Below the pieces are notes generated by a model. The model was given only the letters and a program-made list of their open reading frames with translations, ran no database searches and was not told where the DNA came from. From Actinernus sp. WN-2022 (lineage: Eukaryota; Cnidaria; Anthozoa; Actiniaria; Actinernidae), in the NCBI GenBank assembly GCA_030867875.1, contig JAOWCC010001634.1, positions 138,528,365-138,592,364 on the forward strand: a stretch of DNA of 64,000 nucleotides. The letters are read 5' to 3'. Every line of letters begins with the position of its first letter. Within the stretch, counting starts at the first letter, position 1. A program made the position numbers and the translations under genes. Shown here in pieces: positions 1 to 14,499 of the stretch.

Positions 1-3000
1 TCACTAAGCAAATCGATGCGCCATACGTCAGGCAAAGTTCGTTTTTCGCGAAATTTTTTGAACTACTCCTCCCCACCCCACACCACCCTCATAAAATACC
101 TACAGATCAATTATTGGAAAGAAAGGCCAGAAAAGTCGTAAACTGTCATTTGCCCTTTCAAGAAAGCGGCAAAAACACGAGTAACTGGCTTTTAAAGCTT
201 AAAGGCACACAAGATCTAGCATGTTTTCACAAAAGGAGCCCTAGAACCTAAAACCCCCTTTTGTGAAAACATGCTAGATCTTGTGTGCCTTTAAGCTTTA
301 AAAGCCAGTAACTCGTGTTTTTGCCGTTTTCTGAAAAGGCAAATGACAGTTGAAGACTTTTCAGGCCTTTCTATCCCATAATTTACTTGACTTAGCTCCA
401 TCCCATAATTTCTTTATTTGAGACCTAGAGGTTATGCTTAGGTTAGAAAAAGGCCATTTTCTGGTATTGTTACTCAAAATACAGGAAACTTGCATCCATT
501 AAACGCAATCTACATGAAGAGAACGTTGTATTGCCGTATAGTGCATCGAAATCCATTGAAAGCTCGAGAAATGGCGCCACTTTGAAGATATTAGGGTACA
601 CAAGTAAATTAATGCGTATTTGTTGTCTTTAAAAGCCAGTAACTCACTTTTCAACGTTTTCATCCCAAAAATGCACCTTTGTTCTCAGACCTAGTGGAAA
701 ATGTACATCTTTCACTAAGCAAATCGATGCGCCATACGTCAGGCAAAGTTCGTTTTTCGCGAAATTTTTTGAACTACTCCTCCCCACCCCACACCACCCT
801 CATAAAATACCTACAGATCAATTATTGGAAAGAAAGGCCAGAAAAGTCGTAAACTGTCATTTGCCCTTTCAAGAAAGCGGCAAAAACACGAGTAACTGGC
901 TTTTAAAGCTTAAAGGCACACAAGATCTAGCATGTTTTCACAAAAGGAGCCCTAGAACCTAAAACCCCCTTTTGTGAAAACATGCTAGATCTTGTGTGCC
1001 TTTAAGCTTTAAAAGCCAGTAACTCGTGTTTTTGCCGTTTTCTGAAAAGGCAAATGACAGTTGAAGACTTTTCAGGCCTTTCTATCCCATAATTTACTTG
1101 ACTTAGCTCCATCCCATAATTTCTTTATTTGAGACCTAGAGGTTATGCTTAGGTTAGAAAAAGGCCATTTTCTGGTATTGTTACTCAAAATACAGGAAAC
1201 TTGCATCCATTAAACGCAATCTACATGAAGAGAACGTTGTATTGCCGTATAGTGCATCGAAATCCATTGAAAGCTCGAGAAATGGCGCCACTTTGAAGAT
1301 ATTAGGGTACACAAGTAAATTAATGCGTATTTGTTGTCTTTAAAAGCCAGTAACTCACTTTTCAACGTTTTCATCCCAAAAATGCACCTTTGTTCTCAGA
1401 CCTAGTGGAAAATGTACATCTTTCACTAAGCAAATCGATGCGCCATACGTCAGGCAAAGTTCGTTTTTCGCGAAATTTTTTGAACTACTCCTCCCCACCC
1501 CACACCACCCTCATAAAATACCTACAGATCAATTATTGGAAAGAAAGGCCAGAAAAGTCGTAAACTGTCATTTGCCCTTTCAAGAAAGCGGCAAAAACAC
1601 GAGTAACTGGCTTTTAAAGCTTAAAGGCACACAAGATCTAGCATGTTTTCACAAAAGGAGCCCTAGAACCTAAAACCCCCTTTTGTGAAAACATGCTAGA
1701 TCTTGTGTGCCTTTAAGCTTTAAAAGCCAGTAACTCGTGTTTTTGCCGTTTTCTGAAAAGGCAAATGACAGTTGAAGACTTTTCAGGCCTTTCTATCCCA
1801 TAATTTACTTGACTTAGCTCCATCCCATAATTTCTTTATTTGAGACCTAGAGGTTATGCTTAGGTTAGAAAAAGGCCATTTTCTGGTATTGTTACTCAAA
1901 ATACAGGAAACTTGCATCCATTAAACGCAATCTACATGAAGAGAACGTTGTATTGCCGTATAGTGCATCGAAATCCATTGAAAGCTCGAGAAATGGCGCC
2001 ACTTTGAAGATATTAGGGTACACAAGTAAATTAATGCGTATTTGTTGTCTTTAAAAGCCAGTAACTCACTTTTCAACGTTTTCATCCCAAAAATGCACCT
2101 TTGTTCTCAGACCTAGTGGAAAATGTACATCTTTCACTAAGCAAATCGATGCGCCATACGTCAGGCAAAGTTCGTTTTTCGCGAAATTTTTTGAACTACT
2201 CCTCCCCACCCCACACCACCCTCATAAAATACCTACAGATCAATTATTGGAAAGAAAGGCCAGAAAAGTCGTAAACTGTCATTTGCCCTTTCAAGAAAGC
2301 GGCAAAAACACGAGTAACTGGCTTTTAAAGCTTAAAGGCACACAAGATCTAGCATGTTTTCACAAAAGGAGCCCTAGAACCTAAAACCCCCTTTTGTGAA
2401 AACATGCTAGATCTTGTGTGCCTTTAAGCTTTAAAAGCCAGTAACTCGTGTTTTTGCCGTTTTCTGAAAAGGCAAATGACAGTTGAAGACTTTTCAGGCC
2501 TTTCTATCCCATAATTTACTTGACTTAGCTCCATCCCATAATTTCTTTATTTGAGACCTAGAGGTTATGCTTAGGTTAGAAAAAGGCCATTTTCTGGTAT
2601 TGTTACTCAAAATACAGGAAACTTGCATCCATTAAACGCAATCTACATGAAGAGAACGTTGTATTGCCGTATAGTGCATCGAAATCCATTGAAAGCTCGA
2701 GAAATGGCGCCACTTTGAAGATATTAGGGTACACAAGTAAATTAATGCGTATTTGTTGTCTTTAAAAGCCAGTAACTCACTTTTCAACGTTTTCATCCCA
2801 AAAATGCACCTTTGTTCTCAGACCTAGTGGAAAATGTACATCTTTCACTAAGCAAATCGATGCGCCATACGTCAGGCAAAGTTCGTTTTTCGCGAAATTT
2901 TTTGAACTACTCCTCCCCACCCCACACCACCCTCATAAAATACCTACAGATCAATTATTGGAAAGAAAGGCCAGAAAAGTCGTAAACTGTCATTTGCCCT

Positions 3001-6000
3001 TTCAAGAAAGCGGCAAAAACACGAGTAACTGGCTTTTAAAGCTTAAAGGCACACAAGATCTAGCATGTTTTCACAAAAGGAGCCCTAGAACCTAAAACCC
3101 CCTTTTGTGAAAACATGCTAGATCTTGTGTGCCTTTAAGCTTTAAAAGCCAGTAACTCGTGTTTTTGCCGTTTTCTGAAAAGGCAAATGACAGTTGAAGA
3201 CTTTTCAGGCCTTTCTATCCCATAATTTACTTGACTTAGCTCCATCCCATAATTTCTTTATTTGAGACCTAGAGGTTATGCTTAGGTTAGAAAAAGGCCA
3301 TTTTCTGGTATTGTTACTCAAAATACAGGAAACTTGCATCCATTAAGCGCAATCTACATGAAGAGAACGTTGTATTGCCGTATAGTGCATCGAAATCCAT
3401 TGAAAGCTCGAGAAATGGCGCCACTTTGAAGATATTAGGGTACACAAGTAAATTAATGCGTATTTGTTGTCTTTAAAAGCCAGTAACTCACTTTTCAACG
3501 TTTTCATCCCAAAAATGCACCTTTGTTCTCAGACCTAGTGGAAAATGTACATCTTTCACTAAGCAAATCGATGCGCCATACGTCAGGCAAAGTTCGTTTT
3601 TCGCGAAATTTTTTGAACTACTCCTCCCCACCCCACACCACCCTCATAAAATACCTACAGATCAATTATTGGAAAGAAAGGCCAGAAAAGTCGTAAACTG
3701 TCATTTGCCCTTTCAAGAAAGCGGCAAAAACACGAGTAACTGGCTTTTAAAGCTTAAAGGCACACAAGATCTAGCATGTTTTCACAAAAGGAGCCCTAGA
3801 ACCTAAAACCCCCTTTTGTGAAAACATGCTAGATCTTGTGTGCCTTTAAGCTTTAAAAGCCAGTAACTCGTGTTTTTGCCGTTTTCTGAAAAGGCAAATG
3901 ACAGTTGAAGACTTTTCAGGCCTTTCTATCCCATAATTTACTTGACTTAGCTCCATCCCATAATTTCTTTATTTGAGACCTAGAGGTTATGCTTAGGTTA
4001 GAAAAAGGCCATTTTCTGGTATTGTTACTCAAAATACAGGAAACTTGCATCCATTAAACGCAATCTACATGAAGAGAACGTTGTATTGCCGTATAGTGCA
4101 TCGAAATCCATTGAAAGCTCGAGAAATGGCGCCACTTTGAAGATATTAGGGTACACAAGTAAATTAATGCGTATTTGTTGTCTTTAAAAGCCAGTAACTC
4201 ACTTTTCAACGTTTTCATCCCAAAAATGCACCTTTGTTCTCAGACCTAGTGGAAAATGTACATCTTTCACTAAGCAAATCGATGCGCCATACGTCAGGCA
4301 AAGTTCGTTTTTCGCGAAATTTTTTGAACTACTCCTCCCCACCCCACACCACCCTCATAAAATACCTACAGATCAATTATTGGAAAGAAAGGCCAGAAAA
4401 GTCGTAAACTGTCATTTGCCCTTTCAAGAAAGCGGCAAAAACACGAGTAACTGGCTTTTAAAGCTTAAAGGCACACAAGATCTAGCATGTTTTCACAAAA
4501 GGAGCCCTAGAACCTAAAACCCCCTTTTGTGAAAACATGCTAGATCTTGTGTGCCTTTAAGCTTTAAAAGCCAGTAACTCGTGTTTTTGCCGTTTTCTGA
4601 AAAGGCAAATGACAGTTGAAGACTTTTCAGGCCTTTCTATCCCATAATTTACTTGACTTAGCTCCATCCCATAATTTCTTTATTTGAGACCTAGAGGTTA
4701 TGCTTAGGTTAGAAAAAGGCCATTTTCTGGTATTGTTACTCAAAATACAGGAAACTTGCATCCATTAAACGCAATCTACATGAAGAGAACGTTGTATTGC
4801 CGTATAGTGCATCGAAATCCATTGAAAGCTCGAGAAATGGCGCCACTTTGAAGATATTAGGGTACACAAGTAAATTAATGCGTATTTGTTGTCTTTAAAA
4901 GCCAGTAACTCACTTTTCAACGTTTTCATCCCAAAAATGCACCTTTGTTCTCAGACCTAGTGGAAAATGTACATCTTTCACTAAGCAAATCGATGCGCCA
5001 TACGTCAGGCAAAGTTCGTTTTTCGCGAAATTTTTTGAACTACTCCTCCCCACCCCACACCACCCTCATAAAATACCTACAGATCAATTATTGGAAAGAA
5101 AGGCCAGAAAAGTCGTAAACTGTCATTTGCCCTTTCAAGAAAGCGGCAAAAACACGAGTAACTGGCTTTTAAAGCTTAAAGGCACACAAGATCTAGCATG
5201 TTTTCACAAAAGGAGCCCTAGAACCTAAAACCCCCTTTTGTGAAAACATGCTAGATCTTGTGTGCCTTTAAGCTTTAAAAGCCAGTAACTCGTGTTTTTG
5301 CCGTTTTCTGAAAAGGCAAATGACAGTTGAAGACTTTTCAGGCCTTTCTATCCCATAATTTACTTGACTTAGCTCCATCCCATAATTTCTTTATTTGAGA
5401 CCTAGAGGTTATGCTTAGGTTAGAAAAAGGCCATTTTCTGGTATTGTTACTCAAAATACAGGAAACTTGCATCCATTAAACGCAATCTACATGAAGAGAA
5501 CGTTGTATTGCCGTATAGTGCATCGAAATCCATTGAAAGCTCGAGAAATGGCGCCACTTTGAAGATATTAGGGTACACAAGTAAATTAATGCGTATTTGT
5601 TGTCTTTAAAAGCCAGTAACTCACTTTTCAACGTTTTCATCCCAAAAATGCACCTTTGTTCTCAGACCTAGTGGAAAATGTACATCTTTCACTAAGCAAA
5701 TCGATGCGCCATACGTCAGGCAAAGTTCGTTTTTCGCGAAATTTTTTGAACTACTCCTCCCCACCCCACACCACCCTCATAAAATACCTACAGATCAATT
5801 ATTGGAAAGAAAGGCCAGAAAAGTCGTAAACTGTCATTTGCCCTTTCAAGAAAGCGGCAAAAACACGAGTAACTGGCTTTTAAAGCTTAAAGGCACACAA
5901 GATCTAGCATGTTTTCACAAAAGGAGCCCTAGAACCTAAAACCCCCTTTTGTGAAAACATGCTAGATCTTGTGTGCCTTTAAGCTTTAAAAGCCAGTAAC

Positions 6001-9000
6001 TCGTGTTTTTGCCGTTTTCTGAAAAGGCAAATGACAGTTGAAGACTTTTCAGGCCTTTCTATCCCATAATTTACTTGACTTAGCTCCATCCCATAATTTC
6101 TTTATTTGAGACCTAGAGGTTATGCTTAGGTTAGAAAAAGGCCATTTTCTGGTATTGTTACTCAAAATACAGGAAACTTGCATCCATTAAACGCAATCTA
6201 CATGAAGAGAACGTTGTATTGCCGTATAGTGCATCGAAATCCATTGAAAGCTCGAGAAATGGCGCCACTTTGAAGATATTAGGGTACACAAGTAAATTAA
6301 TGCGTATTTGTTGTCTTTAAAAGCCAGTAACTCACTTTTCAACGTTTTCATCCCAAAAATGCACCTTTGTTCTCAGACCTAGTGGAAAATGTACATCTTT
6401 CACTAAGCAAATCGATGCGCCATACGTCAGGCAAAGTTCGTTTTTCGCGAAATTTTTTGAACTACTCCTCCCCACCCCACACCACCCTCATAAAATACCT
6501 ACAGATCAATTATTGGAAAGAAAGGCCAGAAAAGTCGTAAACTGTCATTTGCCCTTTCAAGAAAGCGGCAAAAACACGAGTAACTGGCTTTTAAAGCTTA
6601 AAGGCACACAAGATCTAGCATGTTTTCACAAAAGGAGCCCTAGAACCTAAAACCCCCTTTTGTGAAAACATGCTAGATCTTGTGTGCCTTTAAGCTTTAA
6701 AAGCCAGTAACTCGTGTTTTTGCCGTTTTCTGAAAAGGCAAATGACAGTTGAAGACTTTTCAGGCCTTTCTATCCCATAATTTACTTGACTTAGCTCCAT
6801 CCCATAATTTCTTTATTTGAGACCTAGAGGTTATGCTTAGGTTAGAAAAAGGCCATTTTCTGGTATTGTTACTCAAAATACAGGAAACTTGCATCCATTA
6901 AACGCAATCTACATGAAGAGAACGTTGTATTGCCGTATAGTGCATCGAAATCCATTGAAAGCTCGAGAAATGGCGCCACTTTGAAGATATTAGGGTACAC
7001 AAGTAAATTAATGCGTATTTGTTGTCTTTAAAAGCCAGTAACTCACTTTTCAACGTTTTCATCCCAAAAATGCACCTTTGTTCTCAGACCTAGTGGAAAA
7101 TGTACATCTTTCACTAAGCAAATCGATGCGCCATACGTCAGGCAAAGTTCGTTTTTCGCGAAATTTTTTGAACTACTCCTCCCCACCCCACACCACCCTC
7201 ATAAAATACCTACAGATCAATTATTGGAAAGAAAGGCCAGAAAAGTCGTAAACTGTCATTTGCCCTTTCAAGAAAGCGGCAAAAACACGAGTAACTGGCT
7301 TTTAAAGCTTAAAGGCACACAAGATCTAGCATGTTTTCACAAAAGGAGCCCTAGAACCTAAAACCCCCTTTTGTGAAAACATGCTAGATCTTGTGTGCCT
7401 TTAAGCTTTAAAAGCCAGTAACTCGTGTTTTTGCCGTTTTCTGAAAAGGCAAATGACAGTTGAAGACTTTTCAGGCCTTTCTATCCCATAATTTACTTGA
7501 CTTAGCTCCATCCCATAATTTCTTTATTTGAGACCTAGAGGTTATGCTTAGGTTAGAAAAAGGCCATTTTCTGGTATTGTTACTCAAAATACAGGAAACT
7601 TGCATCCATTAAGCGCAATCTACATGAAGAGAACGTTGTATTGCCGTATAGTGCATCGAAATCCATTGAAAGCTCGAGAAATGGCGCCACTTTGAAGATA
7701 TTAGGGTACACAAGTAAATTAATGCGTATTTGTTGTCTTTAAAAGCCAGTAACTCACTTTTCAACGTTTTCATCCCAAAAATGCACCTTTGTTCTCAGAC
7801 CTAGTGGAAAATGTACATCTTTCACTAAGCAAATCGATGCGCCATACGTCAGGCAAAGTTCGTTTTTCGCGAAATTTTTTGAACTACTCCTCCCCACCCC
7901 ACACCACCCTCATAAAATACCTACAGATCAATTATTGGAAAGAAAGGCCAGAAAAGTCGTAAACTGTCATTTGCCCTTTCAAGAAAGCGGCAAAAACACG
8001 AGTAACTGGCTTTTAAAGCTTAAAGGCACACAAGATCTAGCATGTTTTCACAAAAGGAGCCCTAGAACCTAAAACCCCCTTTTGTGAAAACATGCTAGAT
8101 CTTGTGTGCCTTTAAGCTTTAAAAGCCAGTAACTCGTGTTTTTGCCGTTTTCTGAAAAGGCAAATGACAGTTGAAGACTTTTCAGGCCTTTCTATCCCAT
8201 AATTTACTTGACTTAGCTCCATCCCATAATTTCTTTATTTGAGACCTAGAGGTTATGCTTAGGTTAGAAAAAGGCCATTTTCTGGTATTGTTACTCAAAA
8301 TACAGGAAACTTGCATCCATTAAACGCAATCTACATGAAGAGAACGTTGTATTGCCGTATAGTGCATCGAAATCCATTGAAAGCTCGAGAAATGGCGCCA
8401 CTTTGAAGATATTAGGGTACACAAGTAAATTAATGCGTATTTGTTGTCTTTAAAAGCCAGTAACTCACTTTTCAACGTTTTCATCCCAAAAATGCACCTT
8501 TGTTCTCAGACCTAGTGGAAAATGTACATCTTTCACTAAGCAAATCGATGCGCCATACGTCAGGCAAAGTTCGTTTTTCGCGAAATTTTTTGAACTACTC
8601 CTCCCCACCCCACACCACCCTCATAAAATACCTACAGATCAATTATTGGAAAGAAAGGCCAGAAAAGTCGTAAACTGTCATTTGCCCTTTCAAGAAAGCG
8701 GCAAAAACACGAGTAACTGGCTTTTAAAGCTTAAAGGCACACAAGATCTAGCATGTTTTCACAAAAGGAGCCCTAGAACCTAAAACCCCCTTTTGTGAAA
8801 ACATGCTAGATCTTGTGTGCCTTTAAGCTTTAAAAGCCAGTAACTCGTGTTTTTGCCGTTTTCTGAAAAGGCAAATGACAGTTGAAGACTTTTCAGGCCT
8901 TTCTATCCCATAATTTACTTGACTTAGCTCCATCCCATAATTTCTTTATTTGAGACCTAGAGGTTATGCTTAGGTTAGAAAAAGGCCATTTTCTGGTATT

Positions 9001-12000
9001 GTTACTCAAAATACAGGAAACTTGCATCCATTAAACGCAATCTACATGAAGAGAACGTTGTATTGCCGTATAGTGCATCGAAATCCATTGAAAGCTCGAG
9101 AAATGGCGCCACTTTGAAGATATTAGGGTACACAAGTAAATTAATGCGTATTTGTTGTCTTTAAAAGCCAGTAACTCACTTTTCAACGTTTTCATCCCAA
9201 AAATGCACCTTTGTTCTCAGACCTAGTGGAAAATGTACATCTTTCACTAAGCAAATCGATGCGCCATACGTCAGGCAAAGTTCGTTTTTCGCGAAATTTT
9301 TTGAACTACTCCTCCCCACCCCACACCACCCTCATAAAATACCTACAGATCAATTATTGGAAAGAAAGGCCAGAAAAGTCGTAAACTGTCATTTGCCCTT
9401 TCAAGAAAGCGGCAAAAACACGAGTAACTGGCTTTTAAAGCTTAAAGGCACACAAGATCTAGCATGTTTTCACAAAAGGAGCCCTAGAACCTAAAACCCC
9501 CTTTTGTGAAAACATGCTAGATCTTGTGTGCCTTTAAGCTTTAAAAGCCAGTAACTCGTGTTTTTGCCGTTTTCTGAAAAGGCAAATGACAGTTGAAGAC
9601 TTTTCAGGCCTTTCTATCCCATAATTTACTTGACTTAGCTCCATCCCATAATTTCTTTATTTGAGACCTAGAGGTTATGCTTAGGTTAGAAAAAGGCCAT
9701 TTTCTGGTATTGTTACTCAAAATACAGGAAACTTGCATCCATTAAACGCAATCTACATGAAGAGAACGTTGTATTGCCGTATAGTGCATCGAAATCCATT
9801 GAAAGCTCGAGAAATGGCGCCACTTTGAAGATATTAGGGTACACAAGTAAATTAATGCGTATTTGTTGTCTTTAAAAGCCAGTAACTCACTTTTCAACGT
9901 TTTCATCCCAAAAATGCACCTTTGTTCTCAGACCTAGTGGAAAATGTACATCTTTCACTAAGCAAATCGATGCGCCATACGTCAGGCAAAGTTCGTTTTT
10001 CGCGAAATTTTTTGAACTACTCCTCCCCACCCCACACCACCCTCATAAAATACCTACAGATCAATTATTGGAAAGAAAGGCCAGAAAAGTCGTAAACTGT
10101 CATTTGCCCTTTCAAGAAAGCGGCAAAAACACGAGTAACTGGCTTTTAAAGCTTAAAGGCACACAAGATCTAGCATGTTTTCACAAAAGGAGCCCTAGAA
10201 CCTAAAACCCCCTTTTGTGAAAACATGCTAGATCTTGTGTGCCTTTAAGCTTTAAAAGCCAGTAACTCGTGTTTTTGCCGTTTTCTGAAAAGGCAAATGA
10301 CAGTTGAAGACTTTTCAGGCCTTTCTATCCCATAATTTACTTGACTTAGCTCCATCCCATAATTTCTTTATTTGAGACCTAGAGGTTATGCTTAGGTTAG
10401 AAAAAGGCCATTTTCTGGTATTGTTACTCAAAATACAGGAAACTTGCATCCATTAAACGCAATCTACATGAAGAGAACGTTGTATTGCCGTATAGTGCAT
10501 CGAAATCCATTGAAAGCTCGAGAAATGGCGCCACTTTGAAGATATTAGGGTACACAAGTAAATTAATGCGTATTTGTTGTCTTTAAAAGCCAGTAACTCA
10601 CTTTTCAACGTTTTCATCCCAAAAATGCACCTTTGTTCTCAGACCTAGTGGAAAATGTACATCTTTCACTAAGCAAATCGATGCGCCATACGTCAGGCAA
10701 AGTTCGTTTTTCGCGAAATTTTTTGAACTACTCCTCCCCACCCCACACCACCCTCATAAAATACCTACAGATCAATTATTGGAAAGAAAGGCCAGAAAAG
10801 TCGTAAACTGTCATTTGCCCTTTCAAGAAAGCGGCAAAAACACGAGTAACTGGCTTTTAAAGCTTAAAGGCACACAAGATCTAGCATGTTTTCACAAAAG
10901 GAGCCCTAGAACCTAAAACCCCCTTTTGTGAAAACATGCTAGATCTTGTGTGCCTTTAAGCTTTAAAAGCCAGTAACTCGTGTTTTTGCCGTTTTCTGAA
11001 AAGGCAAATGACAGTTGAAGACTTTTCAGGCCTTTCTATCCCATAATTTACTTGACTTAGCTCCATCCCATAATTTCTTTATTTGAGACCTAGAGGTTAT
11101 GCTTAGGTTAGAAAAAGGCCATTTTCTGGTATTGTTACTCAAAATACAGGAAACTTGCATCCATTAAGCGCAATCTACATGAAGAGAACGTTGTATTGCC
11201 GTATAGTGCATCGAAATCCATTGAAAGCTCGAGAAATGGCGCCACTTTGAAGATATTAGGGTACACAAGTAAATTAATGCGTATTTGTTGTCTTTAAAAG
11301 CCAGTAACTCACTTTTCAACGTTTTCATCCCAAAAATGCACCTTTGTTCTCAGACCTAGTGGAAAATGTACATCTTTCACTAAGCAAATCGATGCGCCAT
11401 ACGTCAGGCAAAGTTCGTTTTTCGCGAAATTTTTTGAACTACTCCTCCCCACCCCACACCACCCTCATAAAATACCTACAGATCAATTATTGGAAAGAAA
11501 GGCCAGAAAAGTCGTAAACTGTCATTTGCCCTTTCAAGAAAGCGGCAAAAACACGAGTAACTGGCTTTTAAAGCTTAAAGGCACACAAGATCTAGCATGT
11601 TTTCACAAAAGGAGCCCTAGAACCTAAAACCCCCTTTTGTGAAAACATGCTAGATCTTGTGTGCCTTTAAGCTTTAAAAGCCAGTAACTCGTGTTTTTGC
11701 CGTTTTCTGAAAAGGCAAATGACAGTTGAAGACTTTTCAGGCCTTTCTATCCCATAATTTACTTGACTTAGCTCCATCCCATAATTTCTTTATTTGAGAC
11801 CTAGAGGTTATGCTTAGGTTAGAAAAAGGCCATTTTCTGGTATTGTTACTCAAAATACAGGAAACTTGCATCCATTAAACGCAATCTACATGAAGAGAAC
11901 GTTGTATTGCCGTATAGTGCATCGAAATCCATTGAAAGCTCGAGAAATGGCGCCACTTTGAAGATATTAGGGTACACAAGTAAATTAATGCGTATTTGTT

Positions 12001-14499
12001 GTCTTTAAAAGCCAGTAACTCACTTTTCAACGTTTTCATCCCAAAAATGCACCTTTGTTCTCAGACCTAGTGGAAAATGTACATCTTTCACTAAGCAAAT
12101 CGATGCGCCATACGTCAGGCAAAGTTCGTTTTTCGCGAAATTTTTTGAACTACTCCTCCCCACCCCACACCACCCTCATAAAATACCTACAGATCAATTA
12201 TTGGAAAGAAAGGCCAGAAAAGTCGTAAACTGTCATTTGCCCTTTCAAGAAAGCGGCAAAAACACGAGTAACTGGCTTTTAAAGCTTAAAGGCACACAAG
12301 ATCTAGCATGTTTTCACAAAAGGAGCCCTAGAACCTAAAACCCCCTTTTGTGAAAACATGCTAGATCTTGTGTGCCTTTAAGCTTTAAAAGCCAGTAACT
12401 CGTGTTTTTGCCGTTTTCTGAAAAGGCAAATGACAGTTGAAGACTTTTCAGGCCTTTCTATCCCATAATTTACTTGACTTAGCTCCATCCCATAATTTCT
12501 TTATTTGAGACCTAGAGGTTATGCTTAGGTTAGAAAAAGGCCATTTTCTGGTATTGTTACTCAAAATACAGGAAACTTGCATCCATTAAACGCAATCTAC
12601 ATGAAGAGAACGTTGTATTGCCGTATAGTGCATCGAAATCCATTGAAAGCTCGAGAAATGGCGCCACTTTGAAGATATTAGGGTACACAAGTAAATTAAT
12701 GCGTATTTGTTGTCTTTAAAAGCCAGTAACTCACTTTTCAACGTTTTCATCCCAAAAATGCACCTTTGTTCTCAGACCTAGTGGAAAATGTACATCTTTC
12801 ACTAAGCAAATCGATGCGCCATACGTCAGGCAAAGTTCGTTTTTCGCGAAATTTTTTGAACTACTCCTCCCCACCCCACACCACCCTCATAAAATACCTA
12901 CAGATCAATTATTGGAAAGAAAGGCCAGAAAAGTCGTAAACTGTCATTTGCCCTTTCAAGAAAGCGGCAAAAACACGAGTAACTGGCTTTTAAAGCTTAA
13001 AGGCACACAAGATCTAGCATGTTTTCACAAAAGGAGCCCTAGAACCTAAAACCCCCTTTTGTGAAAACATGCTAGATCTTGTGTGCCTTTAAGCTTTAAA
13101 AGCCAGTAACTCGTGTTTTTGCCGTTTTCTGAAAAGGCAAATGACAGTTGAAGACTTTTCAGGCCTTTCTATCCCATAATTTACTTGACTTAGCTCCATC
13201 CCATAATTTCTTTATTTGAGACCTAGAGGTTATGCTTAGGTTAGAAAAAGGCCATTTTCTGGTATTGTTACTCAAAATACAGGAAACTTGCATCCATTAA
13301 ACGCAATCTACATGAAGAGAACGTTGTATTGCCGTATAGTGCATCGAAATCCATTGAAAGCTCGAGAAATGGCGCCACTTTGAAGATATTAGGGTACACA
13401 AGTAAATTAATGCGTATTTGTTGTCTTTAAAAGCCAGTAACTCACTTTTCAACGTTTTCATCCCAAAAATGCACCTTTGTTCTCAGACCTAGTGGAAAAT
13501 GTACATCTTTCACTAAGCAAATCGATGCGCCATACGTCAGGCAAAGTTCGTTTTTCGCGAAATTTTTTGAACTACTCCTCCCCACCCCACACCACCCTCA
13601 TAAAATACCTACAGATCAATTATTGGAAAGAAAGGCCAGAAAAGTCGTAAACTGTCATTTGCCCTTTCAAGAAAGCGGCAAAAACACGAGTAACTGGCTT
13701 TTAAAGCTTAAAGGCACACAAGATCTAGCATGTTTTCACAAAAGGAGCCCTAGAACCTAAAACCCCCTTTTGTGAAAACATGCTAGATCTTGTGTGCCTT
13801 TAAGCTTTAAAAGCCAGTAACTCGTGTTTTTGCCGTTTTCTGAAAAGGCAAATGACAGTTGAAGACTTTTCAGGCCTTTCTATCCCATAATTTACTTGAC
13901 TTAGCTCCATCCCATAATTTCTTTATTTGAGACCTAGAGGTTATGCTTAGGTTAGAAAAAGGCCATTTTCTGGTATTGTTACTCAAAATACAGGAAACTT
14001 GCATCCATTAAACGCAATCTACATGAAGAGAACGTTGTATTGCCGTATAGTGCATCGAAATCCATTGAAAGCTCGAGAAATGGCGCCACTTTGAAGATAT
14101 TAGGGTACACAAGTAAATTAATGCGTATTTGTTGTCTTTAAAAGCCAGTAACTCACTTTTCAACGTTTTCATCCCAAAAATGCACCTTTGTTCTCAGACC
14201 TAGTGGAAAATGTACATCTTTCACTAAGCAAATCGATGCGCCATACGTCAGGCAAAGTTCGTTTTTCGCGAAATTTTTTGAACTACTCCTCCCCACCCCA
14301 CACCACCCTCATAAAATACCTACAGATCAATTATTGGAAAGAAAGGCCAGAAAAGTCGTAAACTGTCATTTGCCCTTTCAAGAAAGCGGCAAAAACACGA
14401 GTAACTGGCTTTTAAAGCTTAAAGGCACACAAGATCTAGCATGTTTTCACAAAAGGAGCCCTAGAACCTAAAACCCCCTTTTGTGAAAACATGCTAGAT
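1..14499. repeat. 711-bp satellite array, 20 full units plus 279 bp
   Basis: The sequence beginning TCACTAAGCAAATCGATGCG recurs every 711 bases (1, 712, 1423, 2134 and so on to 14221). The last copy stops after 279 bases at 14499, where the sequence changes to AT-rich DNA. The array also runs off the left edge of the window. By eye the units are almost identical. The only difference I found is A to G at unit offset 503, in the units starting at 2845, 7111 and 10666. No ORF of 60 codons or more lies in the unit, so it looks non-coding. Each unit carries a large inverted repeat, annotated separately. Such uniformity indicates recent amplification or strong homogenisation, although assembly collapse or expansion cannot be excluded. 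Confidence 0.97.
109..383. repeat. Long inverted repeat inside each 711-bp unit
   Basis: In the first unit, bases 109-236 are the reverse complement of 257-383, with a loop of about 20 bases (237-256). The 53 bases next to the loop pair perfectly. Over the inner 116 bases I count about eight differences. The same structure sits at the same place in every unit. A short part of the right arm (CTTTAAAAGCCAGTAACTC) is repeated a third time near unit offset 630. The unit could extrude a cruciform as DNA, or fold into long double-stranded RNA if transcribed. It may be a foldback element caught in the satellite, or a dyad the satellite needs. I see no coding content. Confidence 0.93.

Noticed and set aside
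1..14499. The 711-bp unit as an rDNA, 5S, snRNA or histone repeat
   Set aside because: No rRNA or snRNA signature, no polymerase III boxes and no long ORF seen in the unit.
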